Source: Campylobacter sp. CCUG 57310 (GTDB lineage: Bacteria > Campylobacterota > Campylobacteria > Campylobacterales > Campylobacteraceae). Taken from it: 64,000 nucleotides of DNA. Below the pieces are notes generated by a model that did no database searches, was not told the origin of the DNA, and worked only from the letters and a program-made list of their open reading frames with translations. A program made the position numbers and the translations under genes. The DNA is taken from positions 1,116,001 to 1,180,000 of the forward strand of contig NZ_CP053845.1 of NCBI RefSeq assembly GCF_013201975.1. The letters run 5' to 3'. Of this stretch, positions 36,317 through 44,676 are shown one piece after another (the first letter of the stretch is position 1; each line of letters opens with the position of its first letter).

Positions 36317-37865
36317 ATTTTATCCTGCCGCTTGAGCACTTTTCGCCGTTGCAAAATAGCTCGAAGTTGATCTTCTCATCGCTCACGTCAAAACAGACAT
36401 CAAGAGTATCGTTTGGACGGACAAATTTAGTAAATTTTAGATTTTCTACGCTAGTTTTATCACTAAATTTTACCCCCACGCTCCTAGCTAGGGCAAATAT
36501 AAAATCAAGCTGAAAAAATCCCGGCACCAAAGGAAGCCTCGCAAAATGATGAGTAAATATATCAAGCTCAACGCTCATAACGCAGCTAAATTTATACTCC
36601 CAAACATCGCTTTTGGTTCTAGTCCACTTTGGTGAAATTTGCCTAAACAAAACCTCTTCGAATTTATCCTTTGAAAATTTTCCTTGAGGATTTCTAGGTA
36701 GGCTTTCAACTATCTTAAAGTGCCTAATGCTATTTTTGTATTCTATCTTTAGTATCTCTTTAAGCTGCTCCACTATGCCAGCTTTGCCAAATTTTCTAAA
36801 TTTATCAAGCCCGCTTTTATTTAATTCCAAAAGCGCAACCGCACGCTTAAATTTCGGATGAACTGCGCAATAACAATCGCTTAAAATTCCGCTTTCAAAT
36901 AGCTTTTTTTCGATATTTTCTAGGCTTATTCGCTTGTCGTTTAGTTTGATTATCCTATCGATCCTGCCACGCAAGATTAGGCGCGAACCTTCTATGCCCG
37001 CGCAGTCGTTACTTTGAAAAAACTCGCACCAAGGAGAGCTTACGTTTAGCGCCTCTCTTTCATCAAGTCCGCCTTTAACAGGCTCAAGAAGCATAAGCCC
37101 GTCGCCTAAATTTTGCGCTATCGTACCGGTTTCGGTACTACCGTATATGTCAATTATCTTTGCATTACAAAGCTTATTAAGCTCTTCTCTAAGCTCGCTT
37201 TTTAGCTCGCTTCCCGCCGAAACTATACCGCAAATAGGCTTTATCTCGTCCGCTCTTGGACTTTGAACTAAGGCTTTAAGCAACACGGGAGAAGTTATTA
37301 AAACATGATTGTTAAGATCAAGCTCCAGGATTGCTTCAGGGTAGTTAAGCTCACGCGCGATAGCCTTTGAGCCAATCATCATAGGAAGAAATATCCTATA
37401 AGCAAGCCCGAACATATGCTGGTGCGAAACGCTTGCAAATATTATATTTTCAGGACTAAAGCCAAAAATTTTAGCCAAATATTCGCCCTCTACAATCATG
37501 CTTTTAAGAGATTTTTTTATATTTTTACTCTTGCCCGTTGAGCCTGAAGTCTGAAGATAAAATTTGCTATCCTCATTTAAATTTAGCTCGTAAATATCAT
37601 TTACATCTAAAAATTCGGCAAAATTTTCATCTCTTACACTAAGCATTTCGCCGCTAAAAATCGGCTTTGGCAAAATATAAGCAACCGCTCCTGCTATCAT
37701 CGCGCCAAAAAATGCTATGCAAAAATCACAAGCCGAACTTAGATAAATTTCAATCTCTTTTATGTTATTTTGTTTTAAATAGCTTGCAAATTTTTGAGAC
37801 TGGGCAAATATATCCCTATCATCATCTATAAATCTAAAATTCTTAAACTTATCAATAAAACTCAT
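36306..37865 (-). CDS. acyl-ACP/AMP ligase fused to a FabA/FabZ-like dehydratase
   Basis: Two-domain protein of 519 residues. The adenylating domain (~1-400) has the P-loop YLQTSGSTGKSKNIKKS (~103-119), the A5 motif IYGSTETGTIA, the A8 hinge LRGRIDRIIKLNDKRIS and the catalytic A10 lysine in PRNPQGKFSKDKFEE. The C-terminal ~110 residues form a hot-dog dehydratase (FTHHFARLPLVPGFFQLDF, with the HF-x-x-x-P-x-x-PG pattern). In the studied systems the ligase (ApeH) activates 4-hydroxybenzoate onto an ACP and the dehydratase (ApeI) is a separate gene, so here the two are fused. The AMP domain is short and lacks a clear N-terminal subdomain. Confidence 0.87.
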   Translation of the reverse strand: MSFIDKFKNFRFIDDDRDIFAQSQKFASYLKQNNIKEIEIYLSSACDFCIAFFGAMIAGAVAYILPKPIFSGEMLSVRDENFAEFLDVNDIYELNLNEDSKFYLQTSGSTGKSKNIKKSLKSMIVEGEYLAKIFGFSPENIIFASVSHQHMFGLAYRIFLPMMIGSKAIARELNYPEAILELDLNNHVLITSPVLLKALVQSPRADEIKPICGIVSAGSELKSELREELNKLCNAKIIDIYGSTETGTIAQNLGDGLMLLEPVKGGLDEREALNVSSPWCEFFQSNDCAGIEGSRLILRGRIDRIIKLNDKRISLENIEKKLFESGILSDCYCAVHPKFKRAVALLELNKSGLDKFRKFGKAGIVEQLKEILKIEYKNSIRHFKIVESLPRNPQGKFSKDKFEEVLFRQISPKWTRTKSDVWEYKFSCVMSVELDIFTHHFARLPLVPGFFQLDFIFALARSVGVKFSDKTSVENLKFTKFVRPNDTLDVCFDVSDEKINFELFCNGEKCSSGRIKFDI

Positions 37866-38404
37866 CCGCCATCTCTTAAAATAAAAATCTTTCTATACAA
37901 AATCTCACCGCCAAAAAGAGCGCCCATAAGCAGATATGAAATCACTCCCGTATAAACGCTCCAGTAAATCTTATCTTCAAGAATAGATAAAAAAAGCGCC
38001 AAAGCGGCGTTAAAAATAAAAAAACCACACCAAATTTTAGTCAAATTTCTAGTATAGGCTATAACTTTTTCATTTAAATTCGCCTCTTTCACTCTGGCAA
38101 ATTTCGTTATGATCGCCTCATTTTTTAAGCTATATGCAAAAACAGCCAAAAATCCAAGACTTACTAAGACGGGATATAAAAAGGCTAAAGCCGATCCTTT
38201 AAAGATAAGACAAAGCCCAAAAAATACCGCCGCCAAAAAAGAAACAAGCCTTAAATTTTTGCTTTCTAAAATTCCTCTTAGCGTCCATAAAATTCCAAGT
38301 GCGGCAATGACGATTAGACTAAATCGGTTTGCAAAAAATAGTGCAAAGGGATAAGCTATGCTTGCTATAAATATTCCCGCCCTTATCGCCGTTTTAAGCT
38401 TCAA
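37862..38404 (-). CDS. integral membrane protein of the aryl-polyene cluster
   Basis: Hydrophobic protein with about five to six predicted TM helices and no catalytic motif. It resembles the small unnamed membrane proteins (ApeG-like) that sit between carrier-protein and ligase genes of aryl-polyene clusters. The start is uncertain: TTG codons at 38404, 38416 and 38437 are all in frame and none has a good ribosome site. The 38404 TTG gives the smallest overlap (11 bases) with the ACP gene upstream. The stop overlaps the ligase start by 4 bases. The role is probably a membrane platform or transport partner, by context only. Confidence 0.72.
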   Translation of the reverse strand: MKLKTAIRAGIFIASIAYPFALFFANRFSLIVIAALGILWTLRGILESKNLRLVSFLAAVFFGLCLIFKGSALAFLYPVLVSLGFLAVFAYSLKNEAIITKFARVKEANLNEKVIAYTRNLTKIWCGFFIFNAALALFLSILEDKIYWSVYTGVISYLLMGALFGGEILYRKIFILRDGG

Positions 38405-38639
38405 ATTTCTTTGCAACCGCTTTAACGATATCTTCAAGCGTCTTTACGCTCTTAAAATCCTCGGGCATAAGTCTATGTCCCGTTTTTCGCTTGATGTGAT
38501 CGATTAGATCTATCGCATCTATACTATCTATCTCAAGCTCTTCATAAATAAGCGTTTCTGGCTTTATCCTGCTTTCTTCTATCTCAAAAAGCTCTATCAA
38601 AGAGGATTTTAAAATTTCAAATATCTCTTCTTGCTTCAT
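38394..38639 (-). CDS. acyl carrier protein (second of two)
   Basis: An 81-residue four-helix carrier. The phosphopantetheine Ser lies in ELEIDSIDAIDLIDHIKRK (DS-I/L motif, near residue 40). The acidic character of helices I-II and the PEDFKSVKTLEDIV C-terminal segment are typical. It carries the growing polyene chain, or its starter, as a thioester. It overlaps the first ACP gene by 4 bases. Two adjacent ACPs are characteristic of aryl-polyene clusters (ApeE/ApeF), where one is thought to load the starter and the other the extender. Confidence 0.9.
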   Translation of the reverse strand: MKQEEIFEILKSSLIELFEIEESRIKPETLIYEELEIDSIDAIDLIDHIKRKTGHRLMPEDFKSVKTLEDIVKAVAKKFEA

Positions 38640-38899
38640 TGCTCACTCCTCTTTTCAAAAATGTATTTTGCAAGCGAATTTACGCTATAAAATATCTCTT
38701 TTAAATTCGCCGTCTTTGAATCAAGCACGAGGCCGTATCGCTTCTGCACGGCAAGTCCAAGCTCAAGCGCATCTACGCTATCAAGCCCCAAGCCTTCATT
38801 AAAAAGAGGTGCGTTTTCATCAATATCGCTTGGCTTCATATCCTCCAAATTCAGGCTGTTTATGATAAGCTCTTTTATCTCATTAACTAACTCTTGCAT
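38636..38899 (-). CDS. acyl carrier protein (first of two)
   Basis: An 87-residue carrier protein with the attachment motif FNEGLGLDSVDALELGLAV, Ser near residue 41. It differs clearly from the following ACP, so the two are probably not interchangeable. The C-terminal helix (LAKYIFEKRSEQ) is basic. It is presumably made active by the phosphopantetheinyl transferase encoded at the head of the cluster. Its start overlaps the PlsC-like gene by 13 bases. Confidence 0.9.
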   Translation of the reverse strand: MQELVNEIKELIINSLNLEDMKPSDIDENAPLFNEGLGLDSVDALELGLAVQKRYGLVLDSKTANLKEIFYSVNSLAKYIFEKRSEQ

Positions 38900-39645
38900 T
38901 CAAACTCCTTCCTGTAAATTTCATTCATATACCTATGCAGCTCTTTGGCTCTTATAGGATTTGGCTTATGAGCAAAAAAACCTTTCATATCAAGGCAAAA
39001 AAGCTCATAAAAGTCATATTTTATCATAACATCGGGCGTGCTATACCAAGGCTCGCCCTTTCTTAGGCTTCTTGGCTGCATATTAATAGCAATGCCTATG
39101 ATTTCGCTTGCCGCTTTTGTCGCAATATGAGATGCGGCTTTGTGGAAATTTATCTCATCTTTAGTTCTCGTTCCTTCGGGAAAGACGATCAAATTTTCTC
39201 CGTTTTCAAGAGCGCAAACGCTTCTTTCAAGCAACTCTTCGTTAGCCGTATTTGGTATATATCCACACGCTTTGATGGCGGATGATAAAAATACGTTTTT
39301 AGTAAGATCGCCCTTTACTATGCAGTTTGCACGGCGAATTTTAGATATCAAAAAAACCACGTCTAAAAGAGACGGGTGGTTTGCCACTATCATTTGGGAA
39401 TTTTTGCCCAGATCGGTTTTGATATAAAATTTATAGTCTAAATAGCCAAAAAATTTGCTTACCGCTATGAAAAATTTCCAAGACAACCAAACGCTATCGC
39501 GGGATAAATTTTGAACTGTTTTAAATTTATGAAGACCGAGTATCACGATAGGTAAAAATATTAGATTTCCTACCATGCAAATAACTCCAAAAATAATAAA
39601 AAGCACAGCCGCCAAAGCTTGACGCAAAAGCTTTTTAAGGCTCAT
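38887..39645 (-). CDS. PlsC-like 1-acyl-glycerol-3-phosphate-type acyltransferase
   Basis: Membrane-associated acyltransferase of ~252 residues. An N-terminal TM segment (QALAAVLFIIFGVICMVGNL) is followed by the acyltransferase core with MIVANHPSLLDVVFL (NHX4D) and LIVFPEGTRTKDEI. In aryl-polyene clusters an enzyme of this type (ApeD/ApeB-like) is believed to place the polyene acid on a lipid anchor. The start is chosen at ATG 39645, which overlaps the previous gene by 11 bases; starts further upstream would place much of the gene inside its neighbour. Confidence 0.87.
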   Translation of the reverse strand: MSLKKLLRQALAAVLFIIFGVICMVGNLIFLPIVILGLHKFKTVQNLSRDSVWLSWKFFIAVSKFFGYLDYKFYIKTDLGKNSQMIVANHPSLLDVVFLISKIRRANCIVKGDLTKNVFLSSAIKACGYIPNTANEELLERSVCALENGENLIVFPEGTRTKDEINFHKAASHIATKAASEIIGIAINMQPRSLRKGEPWYSTPDVMIKYDFYELFCLDMKGFFAHKPNPIRAKELHRYMNEIYRKEFECKS

Positions 39646-40303
39646 AGTCCCACTGCCAAGTGCAGTTTTTATCACTGCTAGTCCACGATGATTTTTTACA
39701 TATATCAAAATTGAGCAAAAATTTAAGCAGTAAATTTTCATCGAGATCTTTTTGCTTTTCGCCTTGAATTAGCTTTAAATTTTGCCCTTTAGAAACTACC
39801 ATGGCAACCATAAAAGAGGCTTCGTCTTGTTTAAAATACTCCTGATTTACAGCTTCATAATAAGCAAGCAAAAGCACTCTATCGTTACCGTTTTCAAGAT
39901 GAAGTTTAGCTTGCACGAGAGCGTATTCGAGCGTAGCATACGCACATACAGCGGAAATTTCATGATTATTTTGCATACTGATACTAAGAAGCGAAGATAT
40001 GGCGTTATGAACCGAAAGCGAAAATGAAGTCGGCGAGATAAGCTCGCCTCTTGCAAGCGTGCTTTGCAGGTCAAAACATCTATTTATCTCTCCGCTATAT
40101 GAGCTAAAAACCACAGGCATATCGATATCGCCAAGACTTTTTGTAAGATGAAAGGCGCACCTTGCAGCCTTGCTTAGCCTGCGTCTTTCAAGCGGCGGGA
40201 TATGCGAGATATCAAATTCTTTTGTATATTTTAAAAGCTCTCTTCTGCCGGCATTATCAAAAACAATAGCGTCAAAAAATTCAACCTTAAAGCTTAAATT
40301 CAT
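39635..40303 (-). CDS. ketosynthase-like chain-length-factor subunit (N-terminal thiolase half only)
   Basis: A 222-residue protein homologous only to the N-terminal half of a beta-ketoacyl synthase. SPTSFSLSVHNAISSLLSI and EISAVCAYATLEYALVQAK occupy the place of the active-site nucleophile loop, but the ACTSG motif and both active-site histidines are absent, so it cannot be an active ketosynthase by itself. This matches the truncated KS-like partner (ApeC) known to pair with a full ketosynthase. The start is chosen at ATG 40303, which makes a TAATG junction with the preceding gene. Confidence 0.85.
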   Translation of the reverse strand: MNLSFKVEFFDAIVFDNAGRRELLKYTKEFDISHIPPLERRRLSKAARCAFHLTKSLGDIDMPVVFSSYSGEINRCFDLQSTLARGELISPTSFSLSVHNAISSLLSISMQNNHEISAVCAYATLEYALVQAKLHLENGNDRVLLLAYYEAVNQEYFKQDEASFMVAMVVSKGQNLKLIQGEKQKDLDENLLLKFLLNFDICKKSSWTSSDKNCTWQWDYEP

Positions 40304-40725
40304 TATTTTGCTATATCGCCTTTTAGCGTTACACCGGACATAAGCGCTCCGGCTCCGCACTGAAACTTGGTTTTAGAGTCAAAAGGCTGCTTTTTGTAAT
40401 AACTGGTAAGGTTTATAACTCTCGTGCCGCCCTCTTTAACGGCTCGCTCCTGAAATGTCTTGATAGCTGATAAAAATGCCCATTCGCAAGCCTCTTTATC
40501 GCTTTTATTGAACGCATTTGTCTTTTTGTTTGAGGTGAGGCCCTTTTGTAAAATTTTACCTTTTGTGCCCGAACCAAAGCTTAGCTTGATGTCTTTATTA
40601 AGAACTTCGGCAGCCTTTGGCGACTTTAAAACTTCGTCAATCGAAAAGTAAAGCACGTCATCGCGCGCACTTAAATTTAAACCCAAAACCAAAACCGCTA
40701 TACCAGCAAAAATTTTCTTCATCAT
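40303..40725 (-). CDS. small secreted protein, paralogue of the preceding gene
   Basis: A 140-residue protein with a signal peptide (MMKKIFAGIAVLVLGLNLSA). The mature part shares with its upstream neighbour the pattern FSIDEVLKSP...V, KxxCExAFLxAIxxFQxR, V-N-(L/I)-x-S, FDSKTKFQCG and a final LKGDIAK. Two cysteines (in EACEWAF and FQCGAG) are conserved between the two and could form a disulphide. A function is not known; family members are sometimes labelled as excinuclease subunits without any basis visible here. Its stop overlaps the start of the KS-like gene. Confidence 0.8.
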   Translation of the reverse strand: MMKKIFAGIAVLVLGLNLSARDDVLYFSIDEVLKSPKAAEVLNKDIKLSFGSGTKGKILQKGLTSNKKTNAFNKSDKEACEWAFLSAIKTFQERAVKEGGTRVINLTSYYKKQPFDSKTKFQCGAGALMSGVTLKGDIAK

Positions 40726-40732
40726 TTCTCCT

Positions 40733-41137
40733 TTATTTGGCTATATCGCCTCTTAGTCTAACCGTAAATTTGTTAGTATAGAGGCATTGAAATTCCGTTT
40801 TAGAACTAAATACATTGCCGTATAAAAAGCTTACTATATTTACGGCTTTTGATCCATTTTCTTTTTTAACTCGTCTTTGAAAAGCATTTACCGCATCCAA
40901 AAAAGCTATTTCACACTTATCTTTTTTATCTGATATTTCGCCTCTTTGCTTTCTGCTTGCAGTGGCTGCCACTACAACTCTATCGGCTGTGTATGTATCT
41001 GCAAATTCCACTTTTACATCGGGTAATATATATTTTTTAGCTAAAGGATTTTTAAACGCCTCTTCAATGCTTAGATTAAATATCTCATCGGCATTTAAGC
41101 TAAAAATAAAAACCGCCAAAAACAATATCTTTTTCAC
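40733..41137 (-). CDS. small secreted protein, tandem paralogue
   Basis: A 134-residue protein with a signal peptide (MKKILFLAVFIFSLNA). It is related to the next gene over the whole mature length (LSIEEAFKNP, KCEIAFLDAVNAFQRR, VFSSKTEFQCLY, LRGDIAK). The pair evidently arose by duplication, but they are strongly diverged, so the duplication is old or under diversifying pressure. Periplasmic or surface location is predicted. It starts 12 bases after the ketosynthase stop and ends 8 bases before its paralogue. A role in chaperoning or transporting the polyene lipid is a guess from context. Confidence 0.8.
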   Translation of the reverse strand: MKKILFLAVFIFSLNADEIFNLSIEEAFKNPLAKKYILPDVKVEFADTYTADRVVVAATASRKQRGEISDKKDKCEIAFLDAVNAFQRRVKKENGSKAVNIVSFLYGNVFSSKTEFQCLYTNKFTVRLRGDIAK

Positions 41138-41149
41138 TACTGCTCCTTA

Positions 41150-42364
41150 TTAAATTTTCTTAAATATAAGCGATGTATTTACTCCGCCAAATGCAAAGTT
41201 GTTGCTCATAACAAAGTCGGTATTTATGGCCGTTTCTTCTCTTAAATATCTTAGCGGAGCGCAGCTTTCATCAATATGATTTAAATTTATCGTAGGGAAA
41301 AATCGCCCCTCTCTCATCATCATAACGCTAAATATCGCCTCAAGCCCGCCACAGGCTCCAAGAGTGTGTCCAAGATAGCTTTTAAGCGAGCTGATAGCTA
41401 TATTTTCGCCAAAAAGCTCATTTGTAGCTATGCTTTCTGCTATATCTCCTTGCTTGGTAGCGGTTGCGTGAGCGTTGATATAACCTATCATATCGGGAGT
41501 TAAATTTGCTTCTTTTAGCGCTAGTTGCATCGCGCCTTTCATAGTAGCGCTTTGCGGTCTTGTTACGTGCGTTCCGTCACAGTTTGAGCCAAACCCGACA
41601 ACTTCAGCGTAAATTTTAGCTCCCCTTTTCATAGCGCTCTCTTCGCTCTCAAGCAGCATTATACCAGCTCCTTCTCCAAGAACCAAACCATCTCGGCCTG
41701 AGTCAAATGGCGCAGGAGAGAGCTTTGGCGCCAAATTCTTAACACTGGTTGCATAAAGCATATCAAAGACATAAGCTTCGCTTGGACAGAGCTCTTCCGC
41801 GCCTCCTGCAAGCATCATATCTATCCTGCCGCTTTTTATACTCTCATAAGCATACCCGATAGCGTGAGATCCGCTAGTACAGGCTGATGAAGTGGGTATT
41901 ATGCGTCCTGTTAGCTTATAAAAAAGAGCTATATTAGCAGCCGTCGTGTGAGGCATCATCTTTATATAAGTGTTGGCGTTACAGCTATTTTCGCCCGTGC
42001 TTAAAAGATTAGCCATGGATAAAATCGACTCGGTGCTGCCGGTGGATGAACCGCATGCCACACCCATCCTGCCGTCAGTAATTCTTTCATCATTCAAAAG
42101 TCCTGCGTCACTTAGAGCAAGTCCTGCGGCTTCAACGCTATATCTTGATACGATACCAAGGCTTCTAAGCTGCTTTCTATCCCACTCCTTTGGACACTCG
42201 TAATTTAAAATGGGTGCGGCAAGGCGAGTATTTAGATCATTATACCTATCCCACTCCTTCATATAAACAACAGCGTTTTCGCACTGCTTAAATTTTTCTC
42301 TTACTTCACTCCAGCTCTTGCCAAAAGCGCTTACTATGCCCATTCCCGTTACAAATACACGCAT
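41150..42364 (-). CDS. beta-ketoacyl-ACP synthase (ketosynthase B of cluster)
   Basis: Full-length decarboxylating condensing enzyme of ~404 residues. The thiolase-fold triad is intact: Cys in SSACTSGSHAIGYA, His in INAHATATKQGD and His in SYLGHTLGACGGLEA. It would elongate the polyene by malonyl-ACP units. It corresponds to the ApeR-like homodimeric ketosynthase by position after the ketoreductase. The start is chosen at ATG 42364 (TGATG overlap with the ketoreductase stop, GGAGG nine bases before); the TTG at 42370 is too close to GGAGG. Confidence 0.92.
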   Translation of the reverse strand: MRVFVTGMGIVSAFGKSWSEVREKFKQCENAVVYMKEWDRYNDLNTRLAAPILNYECPKEWDRKQLRSLGIVSRYSVEAAGLALSDAGLLNDERITDGRMGVACGSSTGSTESILSMANLLSTGENSCNANTYIKMMPHTTAANIALFYKLTGRIIPTSSACTSGSHAIGYAYESIKSGRIDMMLAGGAEELCPSEAYVFDMLYATSVKNLAPKLSPAPFDSGRDGLVLGEGAGIMLLESEESAMKRGAKIYAEVVGFGSNCDGTHVTRPQSATMKGAMQLALKEANLTPDMIGYINAHATATKQGDIAESIATNELFGENIAISSLKSYLGHTLGACGGLEAIFSVMMMREGRFFPTINLNHIDESCAPLRYLREETAINTDFVMSNNFAFGGVNTSLIFKKI

Positions 42365-43080
42365 CAGCAAAGACCTCCGTTTACGCCGATAACTTGTCTT
42401 GTTATATATGAGGCATCTTCGCTTAATAAAAACTCAACCAAGGGCGCTACTTCTTCTGTTTTGCCCGCTCTTTTTGCCGGAATTGCTTTTAAAATTTCAT
42501 CCATCGGCAAATTTTCATCTATCATATCTGTTTCAATAAGTCCCGGAGCTACGCAATTAACGGTTATATTTCTTGAAGCAAGCTCTACGGCAAGAGCTTT
42601 TGTAGCTCCTATAAGCCCCGCTTTGCTTGCAGAATAATTAACCTGTCCTCTATTGCCGATAATGCCTGAAACCGAGCTTATCACAACTACCCTAGCAGGC
42701 TTTCTCGTGCGTATCATAGGCATGAGTGCAGGCTTTAAGACATTATAAAAGCTATTTAAATTTACATCCATAACATCAAACCAGTCCTCTTTTTCAATCG
42801 CTACAAAGGTATTGTCGCGAGTTATCCCTGCATTTAAGACTACGGCGTAGTAAGCGCCGTTTTTTGATATATCCTCTTCAATGGCAAAATTTGCAGCCTG
42901 CGTATCACTCACATCAAAAGCAAGGCTTTTAACTCCAAGTTCGTTTTCAAGGTTAGTTAGCACATCGCTTTTCTTCTTCCCGTGCAAAACCACTTCATAG
43001 CCGCTACTTGTAAGACGTCTTGCTATCGCCTCGCCTATACCTCTGCTTGAGCCCGTTATCAAAACTCTTTTTTTACTCAT
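42364..43080 (-). CDS. 3-oxoacyl-ACP reductase (SDR, FabG-like)
   Basis: NADPH-dependent ketoreductase of 238 residues. It has the Rossmann motif TGSSRGIGEAIARR, VLNAGITRDN, the catalytic Ser in ISSVSGIIGN and YSASKAGLIGA (Tyr-x-x-x-Lys), and the C-terminal PGLIETDM. It reduces each beta-keto intermediate in the polyene cycle (ApeQ-like). It overlaps the dehydratase gene by 8 bases and the next ketosynthase gene by 1. Confidence 0.93.
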   Translation of the reverse strand: MSKKRVLITGSSRGIGEAIARRLTSSGYEVVLHGKKKSDVLTNLENELGVKSLAFDVSDTQAANFAIEEDISKNGAYYAVVLNAGITRDNTFVAIEKEDWFDVMDVNLNSFYNVLKPALMPMIRTRKPARVVVISSVSGIIGNRGQVNYSASKAGLIGATKALAVELASRNITVNCVAPGLIETDMIDENLPMDEILKAIPAKRAGKTEEVAPLVEFLLSEDASYITRQVIGVNGGLC

Positions 43081-43513
43081 TTACAATCCTTTGTACAAAC
43101 TCATCATTAGGACTTATTACATTTAAACGGGCTTTGGCGGCCATTTTGCCATCCGTATAAAGCTCGCAATCATAAATTCCAAACCCCTCCTCATCCTGCA
43201 AAGAACATCTTGCTTCTATTACAACTTCGTCCCCTATATTTAAAAACGGCTGAAACATCTCAAATTTTCTACTTCCAAGCAAGAATCCAAGTCCTGATTT
43301 TAACCCTTTTAACTCACGCATCTTAGAATCATATATCCCAAGCGCTTGCGCCATCATCTCTATGCTTTTATACATCTCAAATTTGCCGTCTTGCAAAAAT
43401 TTATTATCGCTTTTTATGATACTTTTAGTCTTGATATAATCTTGCTTAAATTCTAAAATTTCATCTATAAGAACGATAGAAGTGCCGTGAGGCAAATGAT
43501 CAGCCAAACTCAT
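43073..43513 (-). CDS. beta-hydroxyacyl-ACP dehydratase, stand-alone hot-dog type
   Basis: A 146-residue hot-dog protein. The early LPHGTSIVLIDEILEF matches the catalytic-His segment (LPHRxPxLLID) of FabZ/ApeP-like dehydratases. Together with the dehydratase domain fused to the ligase (36.3 kb) it gives the cluster two dehydratases, as in characterised aryl-polyene systems where ApeI and ApeP cooperate to keep double bonds conjugated and trans. It overlaps neighbours by 4 and 8 bases. Confidence 0.86.
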   Translation of the reverse strand: MSLADHLPHGTSIVLIDEILEFKQDYIKTKSIIKSDNKFLQDGKFEMYKSIEMMAQALGIYDSKMRELKGLKSGLGFLLGSRKFEMFQPFLNIGDEVVIEARCSLQDEEGFGIYDCELYTDGKMAAKARLNVISPNDEFVQRIVNE

Positions 43514-44676
43514 CTAACCCTTTCAAAAATAATCGCCGCATTATCTCCGCCAAAAGCAAAAGATAACGACATGGCAGAATTTACAACGGCTTTTTCATTG
43601 ATTTTAACCAAATTTACTCTCTTTATCTCTTCGTCATAAATTCCATCATATATATGAGGTGGTAAAACAACTTCTTTTTGCATGCAAAGCATCACACAAA
43701 TAGCGCTTTCAATCGCTCCTGCAGCGCCCAATGTATGTCCTATCGCAGGCTTTATAGAACTTGCCGGTGTATTTGGCAAATTTGCATTTACTACGGCAGC
43801 TTCAACCTGTTCGTTTGCCACTGTTCCGGTGCCATGCAAATTTATATAATCAACCTCGCTTAAATTTGCTTTTTTAAGCGCTTCTTGGATACAAATTCCT
43901 TGCATTTTGCCGCTTGTTTCAGGCTGAGTCATATGAAACGCATCGCAATTTGAATGTTCGCCCGCTATAACAATATCAGAAATCTCATCCTTACTTAGCA
44001 CAAAAAGCCCAGCACCTTCGCCTATATTTATACCGTCACGATTTTTTGAAAAGGGATTAGTTTCGCCCTCACTTAGTATCCCAAGAGAATGAAACCCGTT
44101 TATCGTAAGAGTATTTAGACTATCAACTCCACCGCAAATAACCGCATCGCAAATCCCGGCTTTAATAAGCCTTTTGGCTTCAATTATCGCCTTAACGCCC
44201 GAAGTGCAAGCCGTAGAAACGGCAAAGCAAACTCCGCTTAATCCGTAAAAATCAGTAATAAACTCGGCAGGATTTGCCAGAGCGTTTTGGCTGACATTGT
44301 ATCTAAATATATCAAAAAAGCCTGTCTTAGCATGCTCTTTAAATATCTTGTAGTTTTCTTCAACTCCGCTCGTTGTAGTTCCTATAACGACACCTACGCG
44401 ATTTTTACCATGCTTCTTTATGGCGTCTTTTATTGTATTATCAATTTGCATCATAGCGTTTAAGGCAAGCGCGTTTGTGCGGGTTTTAAAGTATTTAGGC
44501 GTTTTGGGGCTAAATTTTTCAAAACTAATATCTATCTTACCCAGCATTAATGATTTGCCCTCTATAAAACTATCACAAAGAGTTAAAAATCTTTTACTTG
44601 TTTGTAAATTTAAAATATTTTTATCCGCACTCATGCCGGCTGCGCTCACTATGGACGGCTTACTAACGTATATCAA
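43510..44676 (-). CDS. beta-ketoacyl-ACP synthase (ketosynthase A of cluster)
   Basis: Full-length ketosynthase of 388 residues. The triad is intact: Cys in VSTACTSGVKAIIEAK, His in INLHGTGTVANE and His in PAIGHTLGAAGAIES. It corresponds to ApeO, which in the studied system forms a heterodimer with the truncated partner ApeC (here at 39.6 kb). It differs clearly from the other ketosynthase at 41.2 kb. It starts 14 bases before the end of the lipoprotein gene and overlaps the dehydratase by 4. Confidence 0.92.
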   Translation of the reverse strand: MIYVSKPSIVSAAGMSADKNILNLQTSKRFLTLCDSFIEGKSLMLGKIDISFEKFSPKTPKYFKTRTNALALNAMMQIDNTIKDAIKKHGKNRVGVVIGTTTSGVEENYKIFKEHAKTGFFDIFRYNVSQNALANPAEFITDFYGLSGVCFAVSTACTSGVKAIIEAKRLIKAGICDAVICGGVDSLNTLTINGFHSLGILSEGETNPFSKNRDGINIGEGAGLFVLSKDEISDIVIAGEHSNCDAFHMTQPETSGKMQGICIQEALKKANLSEVDYINLHGTGTVANEQVEAAVVNANLPNTPASSIKPAIGHTLGAAGAIESAICVMLCMQKEVVLPPHIYDGIYDEEIKRVNLVKINEKAVVNSAMSLSFAFGGDNAAIIFERVR

